Part shown: positions 25,115 to 33,299 of the stretch, in pieces
Layout of the letters: the number at the start of each line of letters is the position of its first letter
Numbering within the stretch: the first letter of the stretch is position 1
Assembly (NCBI RefSeq): GCF_900114605.1
Contig: NZ_FOTP01000002.1
Coordinates: forward strand, 682,001-746,000
Reading direction: 5' to 3'
Length of the DNA stretch: 64,000 nucleotides
From: Bradyrhizobium sp. NFR13
Lineage (GTDB): Bacteria > Pseudomonadota > Alphaproteobacteria > Rhizobiales > Xanthobacteraceae
Made by a program: the position numbers and the translations under genes
Notes under the pieces: generated by a model
The model's database searches: none
Seen by the model: only the letters and a program-made list of their open reading frames with translations
Told to the model about the DNA's origin: nothing

Positions 25115-26290
25115 ATCCGACTTTCCCTTCCTATTCTCGCGCTCGCTGCGGCTTCCTTCGGCATCGGCACCACCGAATTCGTCATCATGGGTCTGCTGCC
25201 CGACGTCGCGCGCAGCCTGTCAGTGACCATTCCGCAGGCCGGCCATCTCGTCTCGGGTTACGCCATGGGCGTCGTGATCGGTGCGCCGATCGTGGCGATG
25301 GCCACCGCAGGTATTCCACGCAAGACGGCCCTGCTCGCGCTGATGGCACTGTTCACGATCGGCAATCTCGGCTGCGCCCTCGCACCGGATTATTGGCTGT
25401 TGATGACGGCGCGCGTGGTCACAGCGTTTGCCCATGGCGCGTTCTTCGGAATTGGCGCCGTCGTTGCCAGCAATCTGGTTCCGCGTGAGCAGCGCACACA
25501 AGCCATCTCGCTGATGTTTGCCGGGCTCACGCTCGCCAATGTGCTGGGCGTGCCCTTCGGCACCGCGCTGGGACAGGCCGCCGGCTGGCGCGCCGCATTC
25601 TGGGCCGTGGTGGCCATCGGCATCTTCGCTTTTCTGGCAATCGCCCGCTTCGTACCATCGGGCATGCCGGGCACGCGCGGCGGACTGGCGAAAGAGTTTC
25701 GCGCACTCGGCCGCTGGCCCGTGCTGCTGCCGATGCTGATCTCGACCATTGCGTCGGTCAGCATGTTCAGCCTGTTCACCTACATCACGCCGCTGCTCGA
25801 AGAGGTCACGGGCCTCACGCCGCATGGCGTCACGGGGGCATTGCTGGCCATCGGCGTCGGCCTCACCATCGGCAATCTGATCGGTGGCCGCCTCGCCGAC
25901 CGCAACCTGCTGTCGACCATCATCGGTGCATTCGTCTGCCTCGTCATCGTGCTCGGCGCGCTTGCGCTTGTGGTGCACATGGCGCTGCCGACGCTCGCGC
26001 TGCTGATCCTGTGGGGAGGTATCGCCTTCGCGCTGGTCTCGCCGCTGCAGATCTGGGTGGTCGATGCGGCCACTGATGCGCCGAACCTCGCCTCGACGCT
26101 GAACCAGGGTGCGTTCAATCTCGGCAACGCCACCGGCGCATGGATCGGCGGCGTGGCGCTGAATGCCGGCGTGCACTATGCGCAGCTTCCGCTGCTCGCA
26201 GCGCTCGTCGCCACGGTCGGGCTTGGGCTCACACTGAGCAGCCTCATTGACCGCCGGATCTTGCCGGCGCAGATCAGTCCGGCAGAATAG
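25115..26290 (+). CDS. MFS transporter (DHA1/AraJ-like) with apparent ATC start
   Basis: This 12-helix exporter includes AALASFGIGTTEF-type sequence at its N-terminus (read AAASFGIGTTEFVIMGLLPD), the DHA1 pattern of AraJ/PbuE-like efflux proteins. Homologues normally begin M-R-L-S-L-P-I-L-A. Here the codon at that place, 25115-25117, is ATC, and an AGGAG site lies at ideal distance before it. Upstream to the in-frame stop at 25076 there is no ATG, GTG or TTG. The first ATG in frame is 25187, which would delete the first transmembrane helix. The gene is otherwise intact to 26290. Its stop codon lies in a dispersed repeat. Confidence 0.75.
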   Translation: MRLSLPILALAAASFGIGTTEFVIMGLLPDVARSLSVTIPQAGHLVSGYAMGVVIGAPIVAMATAGIPRKTALLALMALFTIGNLGCALAPDYWLLMTARVVTAFAHGAFFGIGAVVASNLVPREQRTQAISLMFAGLTLANVLGVPFGTALGQAAGWRAAFWAVVAIGIFAFLAIARFVPSGMPGTRGGLAKEFRALGRWPVLLPMLISTIASVSMFSLFTYITPLLEEVTGLTPHGVTGALLAIGVGLTIGNLIGGRLADRNLLSTIIGAFVCLVIVLGALALVVHMALPTLALLILWGGIAFALVSPLQIWVVDAATDAPNLASTLNQGAFNLGNATGAWIGGVALNAGVHYAQLPLLAALVATVGLGLTLSSLIDRRILPAQISPAE

Positions 26291-26349
26291 AGCATGATCC
26301 CGAAAAGTGGATGCTGGTTTTCGGATAAGATCGTGCTCCGGTAGAGAAA
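26288..26349. repeat. Dispersed palindromic repeat, copy 2
   Basis: This is the same element as at 241-303, with TAGAGCATGATC, CCCGAAAAGTGG, GGTTTTCGG and a closing GATCGTGCTC, plus the trailing TAGAGAAAA. Its first three bases are the stop codon of the MFS gene, so the element abuts the reading frame exactly and may have replaced the original gene end. Confidence 0.75.
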
Positions 26350-26396
26350 AACGCCGCGACGACCGCGGACCTTCCCGCATTTTCAAGGAATCGATT

Positions 26397-27614
26397 TTGG
26401 CCCTCAGGCGCGACAGTTTCGCCTTCACCGCCTTTCTGGGCACATTGACTGCGCTGCCACCGCTGTCGATCGACATGGGATTGCCCGGTCTTCCGGCAAT
26501 TGAAGCGAGTTTCGCCGATGCTGCGGGACGCGGACCGCTGACACTCAGCCTGTTCCTGGCGGGCTTTGCGATCTCGCCTCTGATCTGCGGCCCCTTGGCT
26601 GACCGCTTCGGTCGCCGCGCGACCTTGCTCGATGGGCTGCTGTTGTTTTCGATCGCGGCCGGCGCCTGCGCCTTGGCACCGAGCTTCACTGTGCTGCTCG
26701 TCTGCCGTCTGATCCAGGGCTTCGCCGCCGGCGCTTGCGCAATCTTGCCCATTGCCATCGTGCGCGATCTTTTCCAGCACGCCACAGCGCGGCAGAAATT
26801 GTCCCAAATCGCCGCCGTTCTTGGCATCGCGCCAATGATGGCGCCAGTACTTGGTGGCTGGGTGATGGCGGTGAGTGACTGGCGCAGCATCTATGCCGTA
26901 CAGGCTGCCGTCGGGCTGATCCTGCTCGTCGTCGGCGGCTTCGGACTTGCGGAATCGCAACCGGTCGAGAACCGCCGCTCGTTAAATCCGCAGCAGCTCG
27001 CCGAGAGCTATCGCTTCGTGCTCGGCGATCGCGGCTTCGTCGGCTATGCGCTGCTCTATGCCTGCGCCTTCGCCTGCATGTTCGCCTTCATCTCCGGCGC
27101 GCCGTCGGTGCTGATCGGCAGCCTCGGCCTGTCGACGACCAGTTTCTCGCTGTTGTTCGGCTTGACATCCTGCGGCGTACTCGTGGCTTCGCTGATCAGC
27201 GGGCAGCTCAGCCGTCGTCACATCGCCTCGCGAAAGATCATCGCCTTCGGCCTCATAGTGATGATCACAAGCGCCGTCGCTGCACTGTTGCTGGTCCCGG
27301 CCGATGCGGTCACTGTGGCAACGCTGATACCGCCGATGGCGCTGACCATCTTCGCCTTCGGCATTCTCGCGCCATCGACCAATCACGAAGCCCTGGCAAA
27401 CCTGCCCCATGTGGCGGGATCGGCCGCCGGCGTGATGCGCTGCATGCAGATGGTGATGGGCGCCTTCGCCAGCGCCATGATCGCGGTATTCGAACCGTTC
27501 GGACATCCGGCGCTGGTGATGACCGGCCTGATGGCCGGCATGGCGCTCGCCGCCGGCGCGATCTATCTGTGGCTATTACCCAAGGCCAATTCCGGGCAGG
27601 ATCATCGCGCGTAA
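26397..27614 (+). CDS. MFS drug-resistance transporter (Bcr/CflA type)
   Basis: The 405-residue membrane protein has 12 predicted helices. The Bcr/CflA signature is seen in LPGLPAIEASF, the loop 2-3 motif GPLADRFGRR, and helix 5 motif APMMAPVLGGW. These pumps export drugs such as bicyclomycin or sulfonamides, or dipeptides and cysteine, by proton antiport. The start is a TTG at 26397 with AAGGA eight bases upstream; an ATG 90 bases further up lies in repeat DNA and gives an unlikely leader. An SDR gene follows 12 bases after the stop, probably cotranscribed. Confidence 0.87.
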   Translation: MALRRDSFAFTAFLGTLTALPPLSIDMGLPGLPAIEASFADAAGRGPLTLSLFLAGFAISPLICGPLADRFGRRATLLDGLLLFSIAAGACALAPSFTVLLVCRLIQGFAAGACAILPIAIVRDLFQHATARQKLSQIAAVLGIAPMMAPVLGGWVMAVSDWRSIYAVQAAVGLILLVVGGFGLAESQPVENRRSLNPQQLAESYRFVLGDRGFVGYALLYACAFACMFAFISGAPSVLIGSLGLSTTSFSLLFGLTSCGVLVASLISGQLSRRHIASRKIIAFGLIVMITSAVAALLLVPADAVTVATLIPPMALTIFAFGILAPSTNHEALANLPHVAGSAAGVMRCMQMVMGAFASAMIAVFEPFGHPALVMTGLMAGMALAAGAIYLWLLPKANSGQDHRA

Positions 27615-27626
27615 CAGGAGTTCCCC

Positions 27627-28307
27627 ATGAACGGAAAGATCGTCGTTATCACCGGAGCGTCCGGGGCGCTGGGTCAGGTCGTACTCGAACGCGCAGTTGC
27701 TGACGGAGCGACGGTGGCCGCCATTGACCATTCCGCCAGCACGCCGGCGTCCACGCCGGATCATTTGCAGATCGGCGGCATCGACCTCTCCGACGCGACG
27801 CAAGCAGACTCCGCCATTGCCATGGTGATCAAACAGTTTGGCAAGATCGATGTGCTGATCAATATCGCAGGCGCGTTCGCCTTCGAAACTATCGCTGACG
27901 GCAACAACAAGAGCTGGGAGACCATGCATCGGCTCAACCTGCTCACCGCCCTCAACGCATCGCGCGCTGCAATCCCGCATCTGACGGCATCGAAGGCCGG
28001 CCGCATCATCAATATCGGTGCGATAGGCGCGCTACAGGCCGGCGCCGGCATGGGGCCCTATGCAGCCTCGAAGGCGGGCGTGCATCGGCTGACGGAAACG
28101 CTCGCCGCCGAGCTGAAGGGCAAGGTCACGGTCAATGCCGTGCTGCCCTCGACCATCGATACGCCGGCGAACCGTCGCGACATGGCCAATGCGGATTTTT
28201 CGAAATGGGTCACGCCGGACGAACTCGCCAGCGTGATCCTGTTTCTCGCCAGCGATGCCGCCAGCGCCGTCACCGGCGCATTGCTGCCGGTGAGCGGACG
28301 CGTCTGA
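27627..28307 (+). CDS. Short-chain dehydrogenase/reductase lacking the catalytic serine
   Basis: A compact 226-residue SDR with the nucleotide motif TGASGALG (9-16), a degenerate NNAG (NIAG, 79-82), and the active-site pair Y145/K149 in YAASK. The catalytic serine normally 13 residues before the tyrosine is alanine (A132, in NIGAIGA). Dihydropteridine-reductase-type SDRs also lack this serine, so it may reduce a quinonoid or other activated substrate. It is 12 bases downstream of the MFS gene and converges on the helicase gene with one base between. Confidence 0.85.
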   Translation: MNGKIVVITGASGALGQVVLERAVADGATVAAIDHSASTPASTPDHLQIGGIDLSDATQADSAIAMVIKQFGKIDVLINIAGAFAFETIADGNNKSWETMHRLNLLTALNASRAAIPHLTASKAGRIINIGAIGALQAGAGMGPYAASKAGVHRLTETLAAELKGKVTVNAVLPSTIDTPANRRDMANADFSKWVTPDELASVILFLASDAASAVTGALLPVSGRV

Positions 28308-28308
28308 T

Positions 28309-30414
28309 TTAAGCGCGGTTCTTTTTCTTCTTGCCGAAAGCGGGCTTCTCGAACTTCGCAGCGCCGTCGCGCTTGGCCTTGGCGACATAAGGCGCCTTCT
28401 CCGCACGCGGCTTGTCGAACTTCTTCTCGAATTTCGGCTTGCCTTCGTAACGCGTGTCTTCACCACGTGACTTGCTGTAGACCGGCTTGTCGGCGCGCAG
28501 CGGATCGTATTTCGGCTTGCCTTCAAACTTGGGCTTGCCTTCATATTTCGGCTTGTCGTCGTAGCGCGGCTTATCATCGTAGCGCGGCTTGCCCTCATAA
28601 CGTGGCTTGTCGCCCTTCGGACCGTCCTTCCAGGATTTTTCCTTATAGGCACCCTTGTCCTTGAAGTCCGGACGCTCGCCATCGGATTTGAAGCTCGGCT
28701 TGCGCGGACGCTTGTTGGAATAGTCGCGATCTTCCGGCGCCATGCGGCCAGACGCAATCGCGCCTTCCGGACCATTGGCCAGTGCCTCGATGCGGATATT
28801 GTCTTCCTTGTCCGGACGCTTGATCATCGTCGCGAACTTCTCGGCCGCGGCTGCCGAAATCTCGAACTCGGAATTGGCGTCGTAAATCTTGATCGCGCCG
28901 ATATCGGCCTTCTCGATGCCGCCGCGACGACAGATCATCGGCAGCAGCCAGCGCGCTTCGGCATTCTTCTGCCGGCCGATGGCGACGCGGAACCATTTGG
29001 CGCCCTCACCCATCGGTTCGCTCTTCTTCGGGGTCTTGCGAACCGGAGCACCTTCCTCGTCGCGGCGACGGCTGCCCGCGCGATCTTCACGGCCGCGGAA
29101 CGTGCCGGGATCCTGCACGTCTTCAGGCGACGGCAGACGCGACCGATAGAGCCGCGCCAGCGCAGTCGCGATGGTCTCTGCCGAATGCCGCTCCAGCAGT
29201 TTCTTCGCGAACACCAGATCGTCTTCGTTCGCCGCATCGTCGAAAATCGCATCGCCGATCATGCGCTCTTCATCGAGCACGCGGATTTCTTCCACGGTAG
29301 GCGCAGCGCCCCAGACCGCTTCGGTCTCGGCAAGATTGAGCAGCAATTCAGCGCGGCGACGGCGCGACGGCGGCACCAGCAAAACGCTGACGCCCTTGCG
29401 GCCGGCACGTCCTGTACGGCCGGAACGATGCTGCATCACTTCGGGATCGTTCGGCAGTTCGGCATGAATGACGAGGCCAAGATTGGGCAGATCGATGCCG
29501 CGTGCCGCGACGTCGGTGGCGACGCAAACGCGTGCATGACCGTCGCGCAGCGCCTGCAGCGCACGGGTGCGATCGTTCTGCGAGAGTTCACCGGATAGTG
29601 CGACGACCGAGAAGCCGCGCTCCAGCAACACCGTCTGCAGATGGTTCACCGCGTTGCGGGTGTTGCAGAACACGATGCTGCTCGGCGATTCGAAATAGCG
29701 CAGCACATTGACGACGGCGTGCTCGACCTCGTTCGGCGAGATGCGGATCGCACGATACTCGATGTCGGAATGGCCGCCTTCGGTGCCGGCGACCTCGATG
29801 CGGAAGGCCTGCTGCTGATACTGCTTGGCCAGATTGGCGATGCCGCGCGGCATCGTTGCCGAGAACAGCAGCGTGCGGCGGGTTGCCGGCGTGGTCTTGA
29901 GGATGAACTCCATGTCCTCACGAAAGCCCATGTCGAGCATTTCGTCGGCTTCGTCGAGCACCACGGCCTTCACTTCGGAAATGTCGAGGCGATTGCGACG
30001 CAGATGGTCGCACAGACGGCCTGGCGTGCCGACGACGATATGCGCGCCAGCAGCCAGCTCACGCTGTTCCTTGCGGGGGTCCATGCCACCGACGCAGGAG
30101 ACGACGCGTGCACCGGCATATTGATAGAGCCAGGTCAGTTCGCCGTGCACCTGCAGCGCAAGTTCGCGCGTCGGCGCAACGATCAGCGCCAGCGGCGCTC
30201 CCGCCCTCGGCAATGTCTCTGCGCCTTCGAGCAGATTGTCAGCGATCGCCAGACCGTAAGCGACGGTCTTGCCCGAGCCGGTCTGCGCCGACACGAGAAG
30301 ATCGCGGCCGACGGCGTCATCAGCCAGCACGGCGGCCTGAACGGGAGTGGCTTCACTATAGTTACGCTCAGCCAACGCGCGGGCGAGCGACGGACCAGTC
30401 GAGAGAAATGACAC
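28309..30414 (-). CDS. DEAD-box ATP-dependent RNA helicase with DbpA-like domain and repeat tail
   Basis: A 701-residue helicase. The core has the Q motif (YSEATPVQ), motif I AQTGSGKT, Ia PTRELALQ, II DEAD, III SAT, V ARGID and VI HRSGRTGRAG. Around residues 480-550 a DbpA-type RNA-binding domain appears (WFRVAIGRQKNAEARWLL then GGIEKADIGAIKIYD). The last 140 residues are a low-complexity basic tail with six KP-R/K-Y-like hexapeptides. Such helicases act in ribosome assembly and RNA turnover, often in cold. The start is a GTG at 30414 after AAGG. Confidence 0.92.
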   Translation of the reverse strand: MSFLSTGPSLARALAERNYSEATPVQAAVLADDAVGRDLLVSAQTGSGKTVAYGLAIADNLLEGAETLPRAGAPLALIVAPTRELALQVHGELTWLYQYAGARVVSCVGGMDPRKEQRELAAGAHIVVGTPGRLCDHLRRNRLDISEVKAVVLDEADEMLDMGFREDMEFILKTTPATRRTLLFSATMPRGIANLAKQYQQQAFRIEVAGTEGGHSDIEYRAIRISPNEVEHAVVNVLRYFESPSSIVFCNTRNAVNHLQTVLLERGFSVVALSGELSQNDRTRALQALRDGHARVCVATDVAARGIDLPNLGLVIHAELPNDPEVMQHRSGRTGRAGRKGVSVLLVPPSRRRRAELLLNLAETEAVWGAAPTVEEIRVLDEERMIGDAIFDDAANEDDLVFAKKLLERHSAETIATALARLYRSRLPSPEDVQDPGTFRGREDRAGSRRRDEEGAPVRKTPKKSEPMGEGAKWFRVAIGRQKNAEARWLLPMICRRGGIEKADIGAIKIYDANSEFEISAAAAEKFATMIKRPDKEDNIRIEALANGPEGAIASGRMAPEDRDYSNKRPRKPSFKSDGERPDFKDKGAYKEKSWKDGPKGDKPRYEGKPRYDDKPRYDDKPKYEGKPKFEGKPKYDPLRADKPVYSKSRGEDTRYEGKPKFEKKFDKPRAEKAPYVAKAKRDGAAKFEKPAFGKKKKNRA
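28501..28608 (-). repeat. Six 18-bp tandem units encoding K-P-[RK]-[YF] hexapeptides
   Basis: Six units in a row encode KPRYEG, KPRYDD, KPRYDD, KPKYEG, KPKFEG and KPKYDP in the helicase tail. The units are 18 bases and differ by synonymous and conservative changes, so they are old or under selection for the peptide rather than recent slippage. Confidence 0.85.
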
Positions 30415-30677
30415 AGATGTAAACCTTGGTTGCGGCGGACCGCGTCGCGGCCGGACTCATTGGGATCCACGGGATCAATACTTGGACCAAACGGAAACGA
30501 ATCTGCCGCCCTTCAGTTGGCGGTCACGTCGGGTCCAGGAGTCCGGTGCGTATCGGGATCGGCAGAGCTTTACGCTGCTTCGCAGCAAAAGGCCAATCAT
30601 TGCTGCCATGTGCCGGCGAAATCGGGCGATTTGAGGTTAACCCTCACAGAATTGCGCCAGCACCGGTATTTTGTGGC

Positions 30678-31157
30678 TCATATTTCGCCGTGAGGCGTCG
30701 TGGTGCCCTCTTCGGTCTTGGGCCCCTCCTGCTTGAAGGGCACCAAAAGCCAGAGCGTCAGGAAGGTAAACAGCGAGATGACGACTGCCACATCATAAGC
30801 GCCGAGGCCGACAGCAGCTCCGGTCGCACCCGTGGCCCACAGACTGGCGGCCGTCGCGGTACCGCGCACCGAGCCGTTGTCCTTCAAGATGGCGCCGCCA
30901 CCGATAAATCCCATGCCGGTCATCAGACCTTCGATGATGCGCGCTGTGCCTTCGGGATGACCGTTCAGAAAACCCTCAGTGGCCTGGACGATGCCGCAAG
31001 TGGCGAGCGCGACCAGCGGGAACGTCCGCAGCCCGGCACTTCGCTCGGCGCGCTCACGATTCCAGCCGATCGGCAGCGCCAGAACATAAGCGATCGACAT
31101 GGCGATCAAATGCGGCAACAGACGAAAGCTGTCCGACATCTCAAGAAGGGTCGTCAC
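30678..31157 (-). CDS. MgtC/SapB family membrane protein
   Basis: This 159-residue protein has about four to five transmembrane helices and the MgtC signature GFIGGGAILKD. It is the short form, lacking the long C-terminal ACT-like domain of Salmonella MgtC. The family is linked to growth in low magnesium, phosphate balance and survival in hosts; in several species it modulates the F-type ATP synthase. I chose a GTG at 31157 because GGAG precedes it by seven bases; the frame stays open to 31262, but that part overlaps the divergent DUF2161 gene start. An ATG at 31139 is another option. Confidence 0.85.
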   Translation of the reverse strand: MTTLLEMSDSFRLLPHLIAMSIAYVLALPIGWNRERAERSAGLRTFPLVALATCGIVQATEGFLNGHPEGTARIIEGLMTGMGFIGGGAILKDNGSVRGTATAASLWATGATGAAVGLGAYDVAVVISLFTFLTLWLLVPFKQEGPKTEEGTTTPHGEI

Positions 31158-31240
31158 CGCGGGTCTCCGATCGCACAGGGATAAGGCGCCTCGGGTGTCG
31201 CCGCGGGCCAACCCGGATAAACTCCGGCGGTGAGTCGCGG

Positions 31241-31969
31241 TTGCAGCGACGCATCGTCTCATGGACCTCGACTTGGACGTTCGATTTGGAAACCTCGCTC
31301 TACCTTCCGGTGAAATGCTTCCTCGAAGGCCTTGGCTTTACAGTCAAAGGCGAGATTGGCGGTTGCGATCTCGTGGCATTGAATGGCGACGATCCGCCAA
31401 TTGTCGTGATCGGCGAACTCAAACTCAGCTTCAATCTCGAATTGATCCTGCAGGCCGTCGATCGCGCCAGCGCTAGCGATGAAGTCTGGGTGGCGGCCAA
31501 GCTTTCGATCAAGGGCAAGGGCCGTGAAAGCGATGCGCGCTACCGCAACCTGTGCCGCCGGCTTGGCTTCGGGATGCTGGGAATTACCGAAGCCGGCGGC
31601 GTCGAGGTTCTCGTCGCGCCCGCCACTGCCGCACCACGACGCAATCCGAAGAAGCGCTCACGCCTCATTACCGAACACAAGAAGCGCCAGGGCGACCCCG
31701 CGCTCGGCGGCAGCACCCGCGCGCCGATCATGACGGCCTATCGCCAGCAGGCGCTCGCTTGCGCTGCGATACTCGCCATCGGCCCGCGCAAGGTGCGTGA
31801 ACTCACGCCGGATTATCCGGATGCGCAGAAGATCCTGCATCGCAATGTCTATGGCTGGTTCGAAAGTCCGGCGCGCGGCACCTACGCGCTCACTGATGCC
31901 GGCCACGCGGCGCTGAAACGTTGGCCGCAACCCCAACGGGATACCGCCCCGCCATCTGCTTTGTCATAA
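31241..31969 (+). CDS. DUF2161 family putative PD-(D/E)XK phosphodiesterase
   Basis: The 242-residue protein matches DUF2161, a group placed in the PD-(D/E)XK nuclease-like fold. The signature is ETSLYLPVKCFLEGLGF, GGCDLVAL with the motif aspartate, and VVIGELKLSF giving the E-x-K pair. A winged-helix-like C-terminus (LTPDYPDAQKILHRNVYGWF then YALTDAGHAAL) follows, which could bind DNA. The start is a TTG with GGTGAG upstream; support is moderate. It is divergent from the MgtC-like gene. No restriction or defence partner is nearby, and the biological role is unknown. Confidence 0.8.
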   Translation: MQRRIVSWTSTWTFDLETSLYLPVKCFLEGLGFTVKGEIGGCDLVALNGDDPPIVVIGELKLSFNLELILQAVDRASASDEVWVAAKLSIKGKGRESDARYRNLCRRLGFGMLGITEAGGVEVLVAPATAAPRRNPKKRSRLITEHKKRQGDPALGGSTRAPIMTAYRQQALACAAILAIGPRKVRELTPDYPDAQKILHRNVYGWFESPARGTYALTDAGHAALKRWPQPQRDTAPPSALS

Positions 31970-32093
31970 AGCTACTGACCGAACTCTTTCGTTTTCCGGG
32001 AACAAGTTTGCATGGCTGCTTTGTCGCGGTAATTCCATATTGCAATGCAACAACCGCTCCCTTAGGTATCGCAAATCAACACTGAGGCGAGCG

Positions 32094-32393
32094 ATGAGCG
32101 AAGACTGGAACACGAAATACGGAACGCGGCGCGTGCGACGCGATCCCCCGACCCTGGAAGAAGCCATCTTCGCCGCGATGGGCATCACCGAGGATCTCGA
32201 TCAGCAGGCCGAGATCGCCGCTTCGCTGATGGGCATGCCATTCGACGCCGTTCAGGCCGAAGTGAAGAAGGCCAATCGCTCGACCGGTACGCTGCGCATC
32301 AGCCGCGTGATCGCCGGCGAACAAGGCGCCCAGCGTTCAGTGGTCGTGGAGCGTCGCGTCACCCGCAAGTTCGGCAACGACAAGCGCGTTTGA
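32094..32393 (+). CDS. Conserved hypothetical protein (99 aa)
   Basis: A small soluble protein with an acidic helical middle (TLEEAIFAAMGITEDLDQQAEIAASLMGMPFDAVQAEVKKA) and a basic C-terminal tail that ends VVVERRVTRKFGNDKRV. No signal or membrane segment is seen. The ATG at 32094 follows GAGG at a workable distance. A strong terminator follows, so it is a single-gene unit. I recognise no named family; the basic tail could contact nucleic acid, which is only an inference. Confidence 0.75.
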   Translation: MSEDWNTKYGTRRVRRDPPTLEEAIFAAMGITEDLDQQAEIAASLMGMPFDAVQAEVKKANRSTGTLRISRVIAGEQGAQRSVVVERRVTRKFGNDKRV

Positions 32394-32428
32394 TTTCGAG
32401 GAGGCATACTGCCCTCCCCGCGCATACA

Positions 32429-32459
32429 AAAAAGGCCTCGCTGATCGCGAGGCCTTTTT
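32429..32459 (+). terminator. Rho-independent terminator
   Basis: AAAAAGGCCTCG and CGAGGCCTTTTT form a 12-bp stem around a 7-base loop, ending in five Ts on the + strand and preceded by As. It works in both directions and would serve both the 99-residue gene and the convergent GNAT gene. Confidence 0.9.
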
Positions 32460-32498
32460 CTTTGACGCAATTGCCTGCCGCTTACAGCAACTTGCTGC

Positions 32499-33128
32499 TC
32501 ACGACTTGCGCCAGCCAGCCAGCTTGAACCAAACGCCCCAATAGGCCCGGTTATAGTCAGCCATCGCGCGCGCCACATCGAGCATCGAGGTCTTCGGCTG
32601 CGCCACAAGCCCGGCACCCATGGGATCGCGCAGGTCTATAATTCCCGTGGATTCGCCGTGCCGGAATGAAAGGTGCGCACCGAATTTGTTGGCCAGTGCA
32701 CGCATCGCATCGTTCTGCGCGCCGGTGGTGATGCGCAGCTTGGCGTAACCCATCGACCGCGCCTTCGCGATCAGCTTGGTGAACAGGATGCTGCCGACGC
32801 CCTTGCGGCGCACGATGGCTTCAACGCTGAACGCAATCTCCGGCAGTGAGTCCGGCGACAGATCAGCCTGATGCAATTCGGCGGCGCCGCGCACGACACC
32901 GTCTTCGAAGTAGGCGAGGATGACGGTGCCGGTATTGACGGACTTCTCGGCATAGCGCGCAACCCAGTCGTCATCGAGCGAACCGTTGAAACGATTGCGG
33001 CGACTCTCGCGATCCAGCCTCAAGAGATGTTCGCGGAACAGGGGCAGCTCGCGGGCTGCAAGGACACGCACATATCCGCGGGCCGGAGCCCGGGTCGAAA
33101 TGGCGATGGTGGTGGCAGCGTCTAACAT
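32499..33128 (-). CDS. GNAT family N-acetyltransferase
   Basis: This 209-residue enzyme has the acetyl-CoA motif in RRKGVGSILFTKLIAKARSMGY and the following LRITTGAQNDAMRALANKFGA block. GNAT enzymes transfer an acetyl group to an amine on a small molecule or protein; the substrate is unknown. The true start is the ATG at 33128, preceded by TTGAGG; five further codons upstream begin with TTG but overlap that ribosome site. A GTGCG-A-CGCAC palindrome lies in the promoter region. Confidence 0.87.
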   Translation of the reverse strand: MLDAATTIAISTRAPARGYVRVLAARELPLFREHLLRLDRESRRNRFNGSLDDDWVARYAEKSVNTGTVILAYFEDGVVRGAAELHQADLSPDSLPEIAFSVEAIVRRKGVGSILFTKLIAKARSMGYAKLRITTGAQNDAMRALANKFGAHLSFRHGESTGIIDLRDPMGAGLVAQPKTSMLDVARAMADYNRAYWGVWFKLAGWRKS

Positions 33129-33186
33129 GGTCAAAATCCTCAAGTTGCCCTCGAGGAAAGCGTCGATTCCCTAGACACCCTATATT

Positions 33187-33197
33187 GTGCGACGCAC
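33187..33197. promoter_or_regulatory. GTGCG-A-CGCAC palindrome upstream of GNAT gene
   Basis: An 11-base perfect inverted repeat lies in the context TATATTGTGCGACGCACCAT, about 60 bases before the GNAT start. TTGTGC...GCAC-type sites upstream of genes recur in this bacterial group. The protein that would bind is not known. Confidence 0.4.
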
Positions 33198-33299
33198 CAT
33201 AAAATACAAGGGCGCAGATGCCGCAGGCGGCAGCGCTCACCGCAGGTGAGCCATGCAATAGTCGTTGATTACCAAAATCTTAACAAGAAATGAACCGGA

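Noticed and set aside
25220-26890. An open frame of 556 codons on the - strand across both MFS genes
   Set aside because: It spans two good MFS genes and a dispersed repeat, and its composition is shadow-like.
28501-28608. Regular 18-bp units that might suggest a CRISPR or other array
   Set aside because: The units have no spacers and encode in-frame hexapeptides of the helicase tail, so they are a protein repeat.
31241-31969. DUF2161 nuclease-fold gene as part of a defence island
   Set aside because: The neighbours are an MgtC-like gene and a hypothetical gene; there is no methylase, helicase or toxin partner nearby.
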